A stretch of 64,000 bases of DNA, from the NCBI RefSeq assembly GCF_036226765.1, contig NZ_CP109017.1:2247501-2311500 (forward strand), given 5' to 3'. Position 1 is the first letter of the stretch, and each line of letters starts with the position of its first letter. Under the pieces are notes generated by a model, which saw only the letters and a list, made by a program, of their open reading frames with translations, searched no databases and was not told where the DNA came from. The position numbers and the translations under genes were made by a program. The DNA comes from Streptomyces sp. NBC_00670 (GTDB taxonomy: Bacteria; Actinomycetota; Actinomycetes; Streptomycetales; Streptomycetaceae). This document shows, piece after piece, positions 41,290-50,702 of this stretch.

Positions 41290-42402
41290 ATGACCACTCG
41301 CAGAGCCGCAGTAGCCGCGATCGCCTCGGTCGCCACCCTCGCCCTGACCCTGACCGCCTGCGGCCAGAACAGTGAGGGCGGCAGCAAGGAGGACAAGGGC
41401 GACAGCAAGGGCGGGACCATCGGCATCGCGATGCCGACCAAGTCCTCCGAGCGCTGGATCTACGACGGCAAGTACGTCGTCAAGGAGATGGAGGCCAAGG
41501 GCTACAAGACCAAGCTGGTCTACGGCGAGGACGACCCGGACCAGCAGGTCTCGCAGATCGAGAACCTCATCACGCAGGGCGTCAAGGCCCTCGTCATCGC
41601 GGCGATCGACAACAAGTCGCTGAACAACGTGCTCCAGCAGGCCGCCGACGCGGACATCCCGGTCATCTCCTACGACCGGCTCATCCTCGGCACCAAGAAC
41701 GTCGACTACTACGCCTCCTTCGACAACGAGAAGGTCGGCCGGCTCCAGGGCGACTACATCCTGGAGAAGCTGGGCCTGAAGGACGGTTCGAAGAAGGGCC
41801 CGTTCAACATCGAGCTGTTCGCCGGCTCCAACGACGACAACAACACCCGGTACTTCTTCAACGGCGCGATGAGCGTGCTCCAGCCGTACATCGACAAGAA
41901 GCAGCTGGTGGTCCAGTCCAAGCAGACCGCGCTCAACCAGGTCACCACCCTGCGCTGGGACGGCGGCACCGCGCAGAAGCGCATGGACGACATCCTGACC
42001 TCCTCGTACAAGCACCGCAGGGTCGACGCGGTCCTCTCCCCGTACGACGGCATCTCCATCGGCATCCTGTCCTCGCTGAAGTCCGACGACTACGGCTCCA
42101 AGGACAAGCCGCTGCCGGTCGTCACCGGTCAGGACGCCGAGGTCGCCTCGGTGAAGTCGATCATCGCCGGTGAGCAGTCCATGACCATCTACAAGGACTC
42201 GCGCAAGCTCGCCAAGGTCACCGCGGACATGGTGGACGACTCGCTGCACGACAAGAAGCCCGAGGTCAACGACACCAAGTCGTACAACAACGGCGTCAAG
42301 GTCGTGCCCGCCTACCTGCTCCAGCCGGTGAGCGTCAACAAGAGCAACTACGAGAAGGTCCTGGTCGGCGGCGGCTACTACACCGCGGACGAACTGAAGT
42401 AA
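41290..42402 (+). CDS. chvE: Multiple-sugar-binding lipoprotein (ChvE type)
   Basis: A 370-residue periplasmic-binding-type receptor. The signal [20 protein letters not shown] ends in LTAC, with the lipid Cys at about 24. The mature domain begins [20 protein letters not shown], the sugar-binding pattern of ChvE/xylose receptors, and continues with [20 protein letters not shown] and [20 protein letters not shown]. It captures monosaccharides for the MmsA/MmsB-type importer that follows. ATG 41290 has AAGGA eight bases upstream; the ATG nine bases earlier overlaps that site. Confidence 0.9.
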   Translation: MTTRRAAVAAIASVATLALTLTACGQNSEGGSKEDKGDSKGGTIGIAMPTKSSERWIYDGKYVVKEMEAKGYKTKLVYGEDDPDQQVSQIENLITQGVKALVIAAIDNKSLNNVLQQAADADIPVISYDRLILGTKNVDYYASFDNEKVGRLQGDYILEKLGLKDGSKKGPFNIELFAGSNDDNNTRYFFNGAMSVLQPYIDKKQLVVQSKQTALNQVTTLRWDGGTAQKRMDDILTSSYKHRRVDAVLSPYDGISIGILSSLKSDDYGSKDKPLPVVTGQDAEVASVKSIIAGEQSMTIYKDSRKLAKVTADMVDDSLHDKKPEVNDTKSYNNGVKVVPAYLLQPVSVNKSNYEKVLVGGGYYTADELK

Positions 42403-42445
42403 CCCGCCCGTCCCCAGGGATCCCTACGGATTGAAAGGCACGACC

Positions 42446-44005
42446 ATGGCGGGACCCGTCCTGGAAATGCGCTCGATCGTCAAGACCTTTCCCGGTGTGA
42501 AGGCGCTCTCCGACGTCACCCTGACGGTGCGTCCGGGTGAGGTCCACGCCATCTGCGGGGAGAACGGCGCCGGAAAGTCCACCCTGATGAAGGTGCTCTC
42601 CGGCGTCCACCCGCACGGAAGCTACGAGGGCGAGATCCTCTTCGAGGGAGAGGTCTGCCGCTTCAAGGACATCCGGGCGAGCGAGCAGCACGGCATCGTG
42701 ATCATCCACCAGGAGCTGGCGCTGGTGCCCTACCTCTCCCTCGCGGAGAACATCTTCCTCGGCAACGAGCACGCCACCCGCGGGTTCATCAGCTGGGGCG
42801 AGACCCTCAAGCACGGCACCGAACTGCTGCGCCGCGTCGGACTGTCGGACCACCCGGACACCCGGGTCGCCGACATCGGCGTGGGCAAGCAGCAGCTCGT
42901 GGAGATCGCCAAGGCGCTCTCCAAGAAGGTGAAGCTGCTCATCCTGGACGAGCCGACGGCGGCGCTGAACGACGAGGACAGCGGCAAGCTCCTCGATCTC
43001 ATCCTGGAGCTGAAGAAGCAGGGCATCACCTCGATCATCATCTCCCACAAGCTCAACGAGATCCGCCGGGTCGCCGACTCGGTGACCATCCTGCGCGACG
43101 GGCGTTCCATCGAGACCCTCGACGTGAAGGCGGCGGAGACCACCGAGGACCGGATCATCAGCGGCATGGTCGGCCGCGACCTCGACCACCGGTTCCCCGA
43201 GCGCACCCCCCACCAACCGGAGGAGGGGGCCGCGCCCGCCTTCGAGATCCGCAACTGGACCGTGCACCACCCGATCGACCAGCAGCGCAAGGTGGTCGAC
43301 GACGTGTCGATCCATGTGCGGCGCGGGGAGATCGTCGGCATCGCCGGGCTGATGGGCGCCGGCCGCACCGAGCTGGCGATGAGCGTCTTCGGCCGCACCT
43401 ACGGCCGGCACGCGACCGGCACGGTCCTCAAGGACGGCAAGGAGATCCGTACCAAGACCGTCCCCGAGGCGGTCGCGCACGGCATCGCCTACGTCACCGA
43501 GGACCGCAAGCACTACGGCCTCAACCTCATCGACACCATCAACCGCAACATCTCGCTCAGCGCCCTGGGGAAGGTCTCCAAGCGGGGTCTGGTGGACGAG
43601 CACGGGGAGCGCCAGGTCTCCGAGGGCTTCCGCACGTCGATGAACATCAAGGCGCCCACCGTCTTCGAGCCGGTGGGCAAGCTGTCGGGCGGCAACCAGC
43701 AGAAGGTCGTCCTCAGCAAGTGGATCTTCGCGGGCCCGGACGTGCTGATCCTGGACGAGCCGACGCGCGGCATCGACGTCGGCGCGAAGTACGAGATCTA
43801 CACGGTCATCGACCAGTTGGCGGCCCAGGGCAAGGCGGTCGTCTTCATCTCCTCCGAGCTGCCCGAGCTGCTCGGCATGTGCGACCGCATCTACACCATG
43901 GCCGCCGGCCGGCTGACCGGCGAGGTCCCGCGGGCCGAGGCCACCCAGGAAGTGCTGATGCGCCGGATGACGAAGGACGAGAAGGACAAAGAGGTAACCC
44001 GATGA
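42446..44005 (+). CDS. mmsA: Monosaccharide ABC importer, ATP-binding subunit
   Basis: A 519-residue tandem ATPase of the RbsA/XylG/MmsA type. The first half has Walker [12 protein letters not shown] (residues 38-48), signature [13 protein letters not shown] and [11 protein letters not shown]. The second half has a degenerate P-loop ([11 protein letters not shown]), [14 protein letters not shown] and [18 protein letters not shown] 42446 follows GAAAGG at seven bases; a TTG at 42431 is less likely. The permease start overlaps the stop by four bases. Confidence 0.92.
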   Translation: MAGPVLEMRSIVKTFPGVKALSDVTLTVRPGEVHAICGENGAGKSTLMKVLSGVHPHGSYEGEILFEGEVCRFKDIRASEQHGIVIIHQELALVPYLSLAENIFLGNEHATRGFISWGETLKHGTELLRRVGLSDHPDTRVADIGVGKQQLVEIAKALSKKVKLLILDEPTAALNDEDSGKLLDLILELKKQGITSIIISHKLNEIRRVADSVTILRDGRSIETLDVKAAETTEDRIISGMVGRDLDHRFPERTPHQPEEGAAPAFEIRNWTVHHPIDQQRKVVDDVSIHVRRGEIVGIAGLMGAGRTELAMSVFGRTYGRHATGTVLKDGKEIRTKTVPEAVAHGIAYVTEDRKHYGLNLIDTINRNISLSALGKVSKRGLVDEHGERQVSEGFRTSMNIKAPTVFEPVGKLSGGNQQKVVLSKWIFAGPDVLILDEPTRGIDVGAKYEIYTVIDQLAAQGKAVVFISSELPELLGMCDRIYTMAAGRLTGEVPRAEATQEVLMRRMTKDEKDKEVTR

Positions 44006-45246
44006 GCACGGATGTCACCGCGAAGACCCCGGCGGCCGCGCCGCCGGGCAAGGGCGGCTCGGGCGCGGGCGACGGCCTGCTGAAGCTGCTCCTGGACGGC
44101 ATGCGGCGCAACATGCGCCAGTACGGCATGCTGATCGCGCTCGGCCTGATCGTCATTCTCTTCGAGGCGTGGACCGGCGGCGACCTGCTGCTGCCGCGCA
44201 ACGTCTCCAACCTGGTGCTGCAGAACAGCTACATCCTGATCCTCGCGATCGGCATGATGCTGGTGATCATCGCCGGTCACATCGACCTGTCGGTCGGCTC
44301 GCTGACGGCGTTCGTGGGCGCGGCGGCGGCCGTGCTCATGGTCAGGCACGACGTGCCCTGGCCGCTGGCCGTGGTGCTGTGCCTGGTCCTCGGCGCCGCC
44401 GCGGGCTCGTTGCAGGGCTTCTTCATCGCCTATCTCGGCATACCGTCCTTCATCGTCACCCTCGCCGGGATGCTGCTGTTCCGCGGTCTGACCGAGATCG
44501 TCCTCAAGGGGCAGACCCTCGGTCCCTTCCCCGAGGGGCTCCAGAAGACCGCCAACGGCTTCCTGCCGGAGGTCGGGCCGAACACCAACTACCACAACCT
44601 CACCGTCCTGCTCGGTCTCGCGGTCATCGCCTTCGTCGTCTACCAGGAGATCCGCGACCGCAAGCGGCAGCAGGAGTTCGCGCTCGACGTGCTGCCCACC
44701 AAGATGTTCCTGACGAAGCTGGTCGCGCTGGTCGCCGCCGTCCTCGTCGTCACGCTGCTGCTCGCCAGCTACAAGGGCGCCCCGGTGGTGCTGATCATCC
44801 TCGGTGTGCTGGTGGTCGGCTTCGGCTATCTGATGCGCAACGCGATCATCGGCCGGCACATCTACGCGATCGGCGGCAACCTGCCCGCGGCCAAGCTGTC
44901 GGGCGTGAAGGACAAGAAGGTCGTCTTCCTGGTCTTCCTGAACATGGGCATGCTCGCGGCCCTGGCGGGGCTGGTCTTCGCCGCCCGCTTCAACGCGGCC
45001 TCGCCCAAGGCCGGCCTCAACTTCGAGCTGGAGGCCATCGCGGCCTCGTTCATCGGCGGCGCGTCGATGAGCGGTGGCGTCGGCACGGTCCTCGGCGCGA
45101 TCATCGGTGGCCTGGTCCTGGGTGTGCTGAACAACGGTATGAACCTCGTCGGCATCGGCACCGACTGGCAGCAGGTCATCAAGGGCCTGGTACTGCTGGC
45201 GGCCGTCGGCTTCGACGTGTGGAACAAGCGCAAGTCCGGTTCTTAA
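44002..45246 (+). CDS. mmsB: Monosaccharide ABC importer, permease
   Basis: A 414-residue inner-membrane protein with about ten to twelve helices and the family blocks [38 protein letters not shown] and [16 protein letters not shown]. The N-terminal ~30 residues are Ala/Gly/Pro-rich and cytosolic. It pairs with the tandem ATPase and the ChvE-type receptor to import xylose, glucose, galactose or similar sugars. ATG 44002 overlaps the ATPase stop. A clear terminator follows at 45256. Confidence 0.92.
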   Translation: MSTDVTAKTPAAAPPGKGGSGAGDGLLKLLLDGMRRNMRQYGMLIALGLIVILFEAWTGGDLLLPRNVSNLVLQNSYILILAIGMMLVIIAGHIDLSVGSLTAFVGAAAAVLMVRHDVPWPLAVVLCLVLGAAAGSLQGFFIAYLGIPSFIVTLAGMLLFRGLTEIVLKGQTLGPFPEGLQKTANGFLPEVGPNTNYHNLTVLLGLAVIAFVVYQEIRDRKRQQEFALDVLPTKMFLTKLVALVAAVLVVTLLLASYKGAPVVLIILGVLVVGFGYLMRNAIIGRHIYAIGGNLPAAKLSGVKDKKVVFLVFLNMGMLAALAGLVFAARFNAASPKAGLNFELEAIAASFIGGASMSGGVGTVLGAIIGGLVLGVLNNGMNLVGIGTDWQQVIKGLVLLAAVGFDVWNKRKSGS

Positions 45247-45255
45247 GTCTCCGCT

Positions 45256-45290
45256 CGGGCCCCGCCACCACGGCGGGGCCCGCTTCTTTT
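45256..45290 (+). terminator. Rho-independent terminator of the sugar importer operon
   Basis: Perfect 11-bp stem (CGGGCCCCGCC / GGCGGGGCCCG) with loop ACCAC, followed by CTTCTTTT. It lies 10 bases after the permease stop and is the best-formed intrinsic terminator in the window. The epimerase gene starts 14 bases later, so its expression needs read-through or its own promoter. Confidence 0.85.
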
Positions 45291-45304
45291 GGCAGGAGCC
45301 GCAC

Positions 45305-46534
45305 ATGGACATGAGCAGACGTACCGTCCTCGCGACCGCCGCGGCCGCGGGCCTCACCGCCGCGACCGCCGGCACCGCCCGTGCCTCGGCGGCGGACAAG
45401 GCGTCGACCCCGGCCTCGTCGTCGGCCTCGTCCCCGGCCTCGTCGTCGTCCGCGCCGTCGTCCTCGAGAGGCAGGAAGCCCGTGAAGGAGCTCTTCGGCA
45501 CGCTGGCCGACGGCACCAAGGTGTACCGCTGGTCGCTGGAGAACGGCGCGACGAGGATGAAGGTCCTCAGCTACGGCGGCATCGTCCAGTCGCTGGAGAT
45601 CCCCGACCGCCACGGCCGCCACGCCAACGTCTCCCTCGGCTTCGACGACCTCGGCGACTACGTGGCGAGCAGCCCGTACTTCGGCGCCACCATCGGCCGC
45701 TACGGCAACCGCATCGCCAAGGGGCGCTTCACCCTCGACGGCACGACGTACCAGCTCTCCGTCAACGACGGCGAGAACACCCTGCACGGCGGCGCCAAGG
45801 GCTTCGACAAGCGCGTCTGGGACGTCGAGCCGTTCACCCGGGGCGCGGACGTCGGACTGCGCCTGCACTACACCAGCGCCGACGGCGAGGAGGGCTTCCC
45901 CGGCACGCTGAAGGTCCAGGTCACCTACACCCTGAACCGGCACGGCGACTGGCGCATCGACTACGCGGCCACCACGGACAAGGCCACCGTCGTCAACCTC
46001 ACCAACCACACGTACTACAACCTCGCCGGCGAGGGCAGCGGCGACATCTACGACCACGAACTCACCCTGGCCGCGAGCCGGTACACCCCCACCGACGCGG
46101 GCCTCATCCCCACCGGCGAACTGGCGCGCGTCTCCGGCACGCCGTTCGACTTCCGGCGGGCCAAGGCGATCGGCCGCGATCTGCGCGCCGGCCACCCCCA
46201 GCAGGTCACCGCCAAGGGCTACGACCACAACTGGGTTCTCGACAAGGGCGTCACCGAGGAGCCCGAGCACGTGGCGACGCTGCGCGACCCGTCCTCCGGG
46301 CGCACCCTGCGGATCGCCACCGACCAGCCCGGCGTGCAGTTCTACTCCGGCAACTTCCTCGACGGCACGCTGGTGGGCACCTCCGGGCGCACCTACCGGC
46401 AGGGCGACGCGCTCGCCCTGGAGACCCAGCACTTCCCCGACTCCCCCAACCAGCCGTCCTTCCCCTCGACGGTGCTGCGGCCGGGGCAGACGTACCGTAC
46501 GACGACGGTCCACTCGTTCGGCGCGGGGCGGTGA
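45305..46534 (+). CDS. Aldose 1-epimerase, Tat-exported
   Basis: A 409-residue mutarotase with a twin-arginine signal, MDMSRRTVLATAAAAGLTAA, cleaved near ARASA (residue ~29), then a Ser/Ala linker to residue 55. The catalytic domain matches GalM: ATIGRYGNRIAKGRF, NDGENTLHGGAKGFDKRVW, NLTNHTYYNLAGEG, GYDHNWVLDKG and ALETQHFPDSPNQPSFPS. Compared with the cytosolic paralogue at 29168, the domain is the same length. Export places it outside, where it could speed anomer interconversion for the adjacent importer. Confidence 0.9.
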   Translation: MDMSRRTVLATAAAAGLTAATAGTARASAADKASTPASSSASSPASSSSAPSSSRGRKPVKELFGTLADGTKVYRWSLENGATRMKVLSYGGIVQSLEIPDRHGRHANVSLGFDDLGDYVASSPYFGATIGRYGNRIAKGRFTLDGTTYQLSVNDGENTLHGGAKGFDKRVWDVEPFTRGADVGLRLHYTSADGEEGFPGTLKVQVTYTLNRHGDWRIDYAATTDKATVVNLTNHTYYNLAGEGSGDIYDHELTLAASRYTPTDAGLIPTGELARVSGTPFDFRRAKAIGRDLRAGHPQQVTAKGYDHNWVLDKGVTEEPEHVATLRDPSSGRTLRIATDQPGVQFYSGNFLDGTLVGTSGRTYRQGDALALETQHFPDSPNQPSFPSTVLRPGQTYRTTTVHSFGAGR

Positions 46535-46619
46535 GCCGGACGGGCTCCGGCGGGCGGCCGAGGTGAGCCGCGGGGCGCCGTCCGGCGTTTGAACGAGGGC
46601 GCCCCCGCATCCGTATGAC

Positions 46620-46653
46620 TGGGCGGCCCGTGCTCCCCCGCACGGGCCGCCCA
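46620..46653 (+). terminator. Perfect 14-bp hairpin
   Basis: TGGGCGGCCCGTGC and its complement at 46620-46633 and 46640-46653 around TCCCCC. It lies 86 bases after the epimerase stop and 52 bases before the aminotransferase start, so it ends the former or attenuates the latter. Confidence 0.6.
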
Positions 46654-46704
46654 AACGTGACGGGCCCGCCGGCGCCCGTTCCCATACGGAGGTTCGAAGG
46701 CTTC

Positions 46705-48468
46705 ATGGCCGACAACGTCACCTCGTTGTTCCGCGGCACCGCGGCGCACAGCCCCTCGATGGCCGCGCTGACGCGCGAGGGCGGCGACGGCCCCGGGCCG
46801 GTGGACTTCTGCATCCCGTGCAACCCCTACTTCCCCACCCCCGCCATGTTCGACGAACTGGCCGGCCGGCTGCGCGAGATCATCACGTATTACCCGAGCA
46901 GCGCCGACACCATCACCGCCGAGCTGTGCGAGCTGCTCCAACTCCCCGCGCAATGCGTCGCGATGGGCAACGGCTCGACCGAGCTGATCACCTGGATCGA
47001 TCATCTGCTGGTCACCGAGTCCCTCGCCGTGCCCGTGCCGACGTTCGGGCGGTGGACCGACCAGCCGATGGAGACGGGCAAGCGGGTCGACATGTTCCCG
47101 CTCCAGGAGTCCGGCGGCTTCGCCCTCGACCTCGGCACATACGCCGAGTTCCTGCGCAAGCGCGGGTCCCGGGTCGCCGTCGTCTGCAACCCGAACAACC
47201 CCGACGGCGGGTTCCTGCCCCGGCAGGCGCTGGTCGACTTCATGGACGCCATGGCCGACCTCGACCTCATCGTCATCGACGAGTCGTTCCTGGAGTTCTC
47301 CGACGCGGAGGAGGAGCCGAGCACCGTCCAGGACGCCATGCTGCGGCCCAACGTGATCGTGCTGCGCAGCCTCGGCAAGAACTTCGGGCTGCACGGCATC
47401 CGGTTCGGCTACCTCGTGGCCAACCCGGCGCTCGCGGGCAGGGTCCGCTCGATGCTGCCGAAGTGGAACCTCAACTCCTTCGCCGAGCACGTGGTGTTCA
47501 TGCTGAAGCGGCACGGGGCGGAGTACGCGGCGAGCCTGCGGCAGGTGCGGCAGGACCGCGTGGACATGGCCGGGCAGCTCGCCCGGCTGCCGGGGCTCAC
47601 GGTGTACCCGTCCCAGGGCAACTTCCTCTTCGTCCGGCTGCCGGTGGGGGCGGAGGGCACGGTCGTGCGCGACCGGCTGCTCACCGGCCACCGGATCCTG
47701 GTCCGCGAGTGCGGCAACAAGATCGGCTCCTCCAGCCGCTTCCTGCGGCTCGTGGTACGCCCCCAGGTGGACGTACGCCGCCTGGTGACGGGCCTGGAGC
47801 AGGTCCTCTACGGCGCGACCCCGCACGCGGGTTACAGCTCGGGCACGGCGGCGGTGGACCGCCTGGTCAACGAAACGAACGGCGCGGGCATACGGGGCCT
47901 TGCGGCCCAGGCCTCCGCGATGCCCCTCGCGCCGGGGTCGGCACCGGCGCCGGGTGCGGTGCCCGGGCCCGCTCCGGCGGCTGCGCCGCCCCCAGCCCAG
48001 GTACCCGCCCCGGCGGCCGTGGCGCCCGCGCCGGGGCTCGGGGCGATGGTGGCCGCAGTGGGACTGGGCACGCCGTCGGTGCCGGCGCCGGCACCGGGGG
48101 TGGTGCCGGGGGCGGTCTACGGCGGGGCACCCACACCGGTCTCCGGACCCCCGCCGGTCTCCGGACCCCCGCCGGTCTCCGCGCCCACGCCGGTCTCCGC
48201 GCCGATGCCGGCGCCCGCTCCGGCGTCCATGCCGGCGGGGACCGTGGGCTGGGGCCCGGGTGCCGGACTGCCGGGGATGCCGGCGCAGCCGGGTGGACCC
48301 GGGCTGCAATCCGTCCCCGGCAACGGGGTGCCGCCGGTGGAGAACCGGCGGGGTATGCCGGCGGCGGGTGGTCTGACGGCGGCGCAGGTCCGCGGCCGCA
48401 CGCAGCCGGACCCACCCCCCGAAACGGGAGGCTGGCCCCCGGCCGGAGCCATGTACCAGGCGGGTTGA
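46705..48468 (+). CDS. PLP aminotransferase with long Pro/Ala-rich C-terminus
   Basis: A 587-residue protein. Residues 1-370 are a class I/II aminotransferase related to HisC/CobC: FCIPCNPYFPTPAMFDEL, MGNGSTELITWIDHL, VCNPNNPDGG, LIVIDESFLEF and PLP lysine Lys225 in RSLGKNFGLHGIRFGYL. Residues ~395-587 are a low-complexity tail of Pro, Ala, Gly and Val with PPPVSGPPPVS repeats and no predicted fold. The substrate is unknown. ATG 46705 has GAAGG four bases before and GGAGG further upstream. The tail is about 190 residues longer than the family needs and may tether or cluster the enzyme. Confidence 0.8.
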   Translation: MADNVTSLFRGTAAHSPSMAALTREGGDGPGPVDFCIPCNPYFPTPAMFDELAGRLREIITYYPSSADTITAELCELLQLPAQCVAMGNGSTELITWIDHLLVTESLAVPVPTFGRWTDQPMETGKRVDMFPLQESGGFALDLGTYAEFLRKRGSRVAVVCNPNNPDGGFLPRQALVDFMDAMADLDLIVIDESFLEFSDAEEEPSTVQDAMLRPNVIVLRSLGKNFGLHGIRFGYLVANPALAGRVRSMLPKWNLNSFAEHVVFMLKRHGAEYAASLRQVRQDRVDMAGQLARLPGLTVYPSQGNFLFVRLPVGAEGTVVRDRLLTGHRILVRECGNKIGSSSRFLRLVVRPQVDVRRLVTGLEQVLYGATPHAGYSSGTAAVDRLVNETNGAGIRGLAAQASAMPLAPGSAPAPGAVPGPAPAAAPPPAQVPAPAAVAPAPGLGAMVAAVGLGTPSVPAPAPGVVPGAVYGGAPTPVSGPPPVSGPPPVSAPTPVSAPMPAPAPASMPAGTVGWGPGAGLPGMPAQPGGPGLQSVPGNGVPPVENRRGMPAAGGLTAAQVRGRTQPDPPPETGGWPPAGAMYQAG

Positions 48469-48539
48469 CCTCCGGCCGGGCATGCGTGCGCGGCAGAACT
48501 CGGGGGGCGGGCTTGTTCGGCGACTGCGGGTGGACTTGT

Positions 48540-48670
48540 GGCTGATCGCGCCCACGCGGCGCAGCCGCACATCGACACAGCCCCGCGCTCCTGAGAGGCC
48601 CCGCAGGGGCCTTTGAGGGGCGCGGGGAACTGCGCGGGTGACCACGACGCGCCCGCGGCCGCCGGTGCGA
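48540..48670. repeat. Dispersed intergenic repeat, copy 5
   Basis: Contains CACAGCCCCGCGCTCCTGAG, a CCCCGCAGGGGCC hairpin, then GAGGGGCGCGGGGAACTGCG and GACCACGACGCGCCCG, matching the order in the other copies. Confidence 0.75.
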
Positions 48671-48834
48671 CCGAACCCCCCGGCCCCTCCCGCGCCCCGC
48701 CCGGAGGGCGCACCCCCGGGGTCGAAGGGGCGGAGCCCCTGGGGGACGGGAAGGGTAGGGGCGGCGGGGGCGAGGAAAAGGGCCCCGAGGCACAGCCCCA
48801 CGAAGGAGCCCGCGCCACAACCCCGCGTGCCAAA

Positions 48835-48883
48835 GCCGACCGCAGGTCGTCACGTGCCCCCGCGCCGACCGCAGGTCGTCACG
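48835..48883. repeat. 20-bp direct repeat containing a palindrome
   Basis: GCCGACCGCAGGTCGTCACG occurs at 48835-48854 and again at 48864-48883. Each copy contains the palindrome CGACC-GCA-GGTCG. Two identical palindromes 29 bp apart could bind a regulator cooperatively. Confidence 0.6.
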
Positions 48884-48927
48884 CGCTCCCCACCCCACCC
48901 GGAGGCCCCGGCGAAGGGGAACCTCCC

Positions 48928-48982
48928 GTTCACCCCAACACCCGGTGAACGCACGGGTTTTGCCGCTGTCACCACGGTGAAC
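48928..48982. promoter_or_regulatory. Three GTTCACC heptamers, possible PHO-box region
   Basis: GTTCACC at 48928-48934 (plus) and at 48944-48950 and 48976-48982 (minus) lie 94-148 bases before the PstS-like gene. GTTCACC is the core of PhoP direct-repeat units in Streptomyces, but here the copies are not in tandem 11-bp register. Confidence 0.35.
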
Positions 48983-49075
48983 TCATCGTGTGATTCCCGT
49001 ACAACCCTCGCACTCCCCCGCCCCCCACGGCCACGATGGCCCCCCACCGTCCCTCCAGCCATTCGGGAGCCGGCC

Positions 49076-50671
49076 GTGAACGGCTTTCCCTGGGAGTCCG
49101 TCTTCGCCGTACTCGGCCTCACCGTCCCCGTCGCAGCCGCCCTGTGGGAGTTCGTCCTCGCCGGCCGCAAACGCCTCGGCTACCGCGTCCAGATGGACAC
49201 GACCGCCGGCGACGCCGCGGCCACCCCGTACGCCGGCGTCCTCCAGCAACTGCGTGGCACCGACGGCGCCCCCCTCCGCGACCCGTCGTTCGTCCTGCTG
49301 CGCATCGAGAACAGCGGCTGGGCCCCGATCGTCGAGGACGACTACCTCGCCCCCGCCGAGGGCCCCATGGGCATCCGCATCCGCTGCCGGGGCCGCCGCG
49401 TCGCCGGCATGGTGGTGACCGAACTCAGCCGCGACGAACTGCGCGGCTTCTTCACCCCGGGCACCGGCAACCACGGCTTCGTCCCCGGCACCGTCCCCGG
49501 TTTCGGCGTCACCGACGGCCTGATCGAACTGCCGAAGGTGAAGCTGAACCGCCGCGACCACTACAAGGTGCTGGCGGTCCTGGAACGCGAACGGGGCGTC
49601 CCGGGCGAGGCGTTCCCGGATCCGGAGGTCGTCGCGAGCGTCGTCGGCGGAGTGCGCGGCGGGACCATCAAGAAGACCGAGTACCACCCCTTCGCCTCCC
49701 GCCCCGTCATCGCCCTGCTCGTCGTGCTGGCCCTGGTGGGAGCGGTGCAGTCGCTGCTCACCTTCTCCCGCGACGACGACGTCCGGGCGGCGCCGCTGGA
49801 CTGCGCGCGCGGCCGACTCACCCTCTCCGGCTCCACCGCGTTCGCGCCGGTGCTGAAGGAGGCGGCGAAGCAGTACGCGAAGACGTGCCCCGGCGCGCAC
49901 ATCTCCACCTCCGACAGCGACTTCGGCGGCAGCGGCCCCGGCCTGCGCGCCCTGGCGGACGCCGGCGACCGGGCGAGTCCCGCGGACGGTGACGGCAAGG
50001 GGCTCGGCGACCGGCTGACGTTCAGCGACGGCGCCAAGCCCGCCGGCTACCCCCGGCTGCTCCCCCGTCCCGTCGCGCTCTCCCTGTTCACCCTGGTCGT
50101 CAGCGAGGACGCCGGCGTCCAGGACCTCACCCTGGAGCAGATCAGGGACATCTACGCCGGGAGGATCACCAACTGGAACGAGGTGCACGGCAAGGACGTC
50201 CCCATCCACCTGGTCAGCCGCTACCCCGACTCCGGCACCCGCACCACGCTGGAGCGGAAGGTCCTCGGCGGGAAGAAGCTCCCGGCGACGACCACGAGCG
50301 ACTGCACGGCCCTGGAGCGCGACAGGCCGGGCCGCTGCGAGGTCGGCAGGACGGACGTCCTGCTCGACACGGTGGCCCGCACCCCCGGTGCCCTCGGCCA
50401 CAGCGAGGCCGGCAACGTCGCCGGGCGCGAGGGCGTCGTCCCGGTGCGGATCGACGGCTACCCGGCGACCCTGGACGGCGTCGAGAAGGGCGCGTACCCG
50501 TACTGGCAGACGGAGTACGCGTACACCTACGGCGAACCGCCCGCCGACTCCCTCGCCGCCGGCTTCCTGCGCTACCTCTCCCAGCAGGTCGGCCAGGACA
50601 TCATCCGCTCCCACGGCGACCGCCCCTGCGCGGAACTGGCGAGGCCGCTGCTGTGCCGTCCGTCCGCGTAG
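49076..50671 (+). CDS. Membrane-anchored PstS-like substrate-binding protein
   Basis: A 531-residue protein. A first helix (about 7-29, SVFAVLGLTVPVAAALWEFV) is followed by a cytosolic-looking domain (30-200, with LQQLRGTDGAPLRDPSFVLL and LPKVKLNRRDHYKVLAVLER). A second helix at about 207-228 leads to a PstS/PBP-like phosphate-binding domain (240-531): LTLSGSTAFAPVLKEAAKQY, SDSDFGGSGPGL, LTLEQIRDIYAGRITNWNEV and SRYPDSGTRTTLERKV. These are the phosphate-contact blocks of PstS. No pstCAB genes are near. It may sense or scavenge phosphate rather than feed a transporter. GTG 49076 has GGGAG seven bases upstream; longer frames are intergenic. Confidence 0.75.
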   Translation: MNGFPWESVFAVLGLTVPVAAALWEFVLAGRKRLGYRVQMDTTAGDAAATPYAGVLQQLRGTDGAPLRDPSFVLLRIENSGWAPIVEDDYLAPAEGPMGIRIRCRGRRVAGMVVTELSRDELRGFFTPGTGNHGFVPGTVPGFGVTDGLIELPKVKLNRRDHYKVLAVLERERGVPGEAFPDPEVVASVVGGVRGGTIKKTEYHPFASRPVIALLVVLALVGAVQSLLTFSRDDDVRAAPLDCARGRLTLSGSTAFAPVLKEAAKQYAKTCPGAHISTSDSDFGGSGPGLRALADAGDRASPADGDGKGLGDRLTFSDGAKPAGYPRLLPRPVALSLFTLVVSEDAGVQDLTLEQIRDIYAGRITNWNEVHGKDVPIHLVSRYPDSGTRTTLERKVLGGKKLPATTTSDCTALERDRPGRCEVGRTDVLLDTVARTPGALGHSEAGNVAGREGVVPVRIDGYPATLDGVEKGAYPYWQTEYAYTYGEPPADSLAAGFLRYLSQQVGQDIIRSHGDRPCAELARPLLCRPSA

Positions 50672-50702
50672 CCGGTGCGGCCGCGGGACCGCGGACCGCG
50701 GC

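Larger units (their letters stand above)
48469..49075. other. Intergenic region with dispersed repeat and regulatory-looking motifs
   Basis: No gene is supported in these 607 bp, although a frame is open through much of it. From left to right it holds a dispersed repeat (about 48540-48670), a G-rich stretch with GGGGCGGAGCCCC (48726-48740), a 20-bp direct repeat (48835 and 48864), three GTTCACC heptamers (48928-48982) and a ribosome site (GGGAG, 49064-49068) for the next gene. Confidence 0.6.

Noticed and set aside
48638..49075. N-terminal extension of the PstS-like protein by ~146 residues
   Set aside because: The frame is open but reads through the dispersed repeat and direct repeats; GTG 49076 has a ribosome site directly before a membrane helix.
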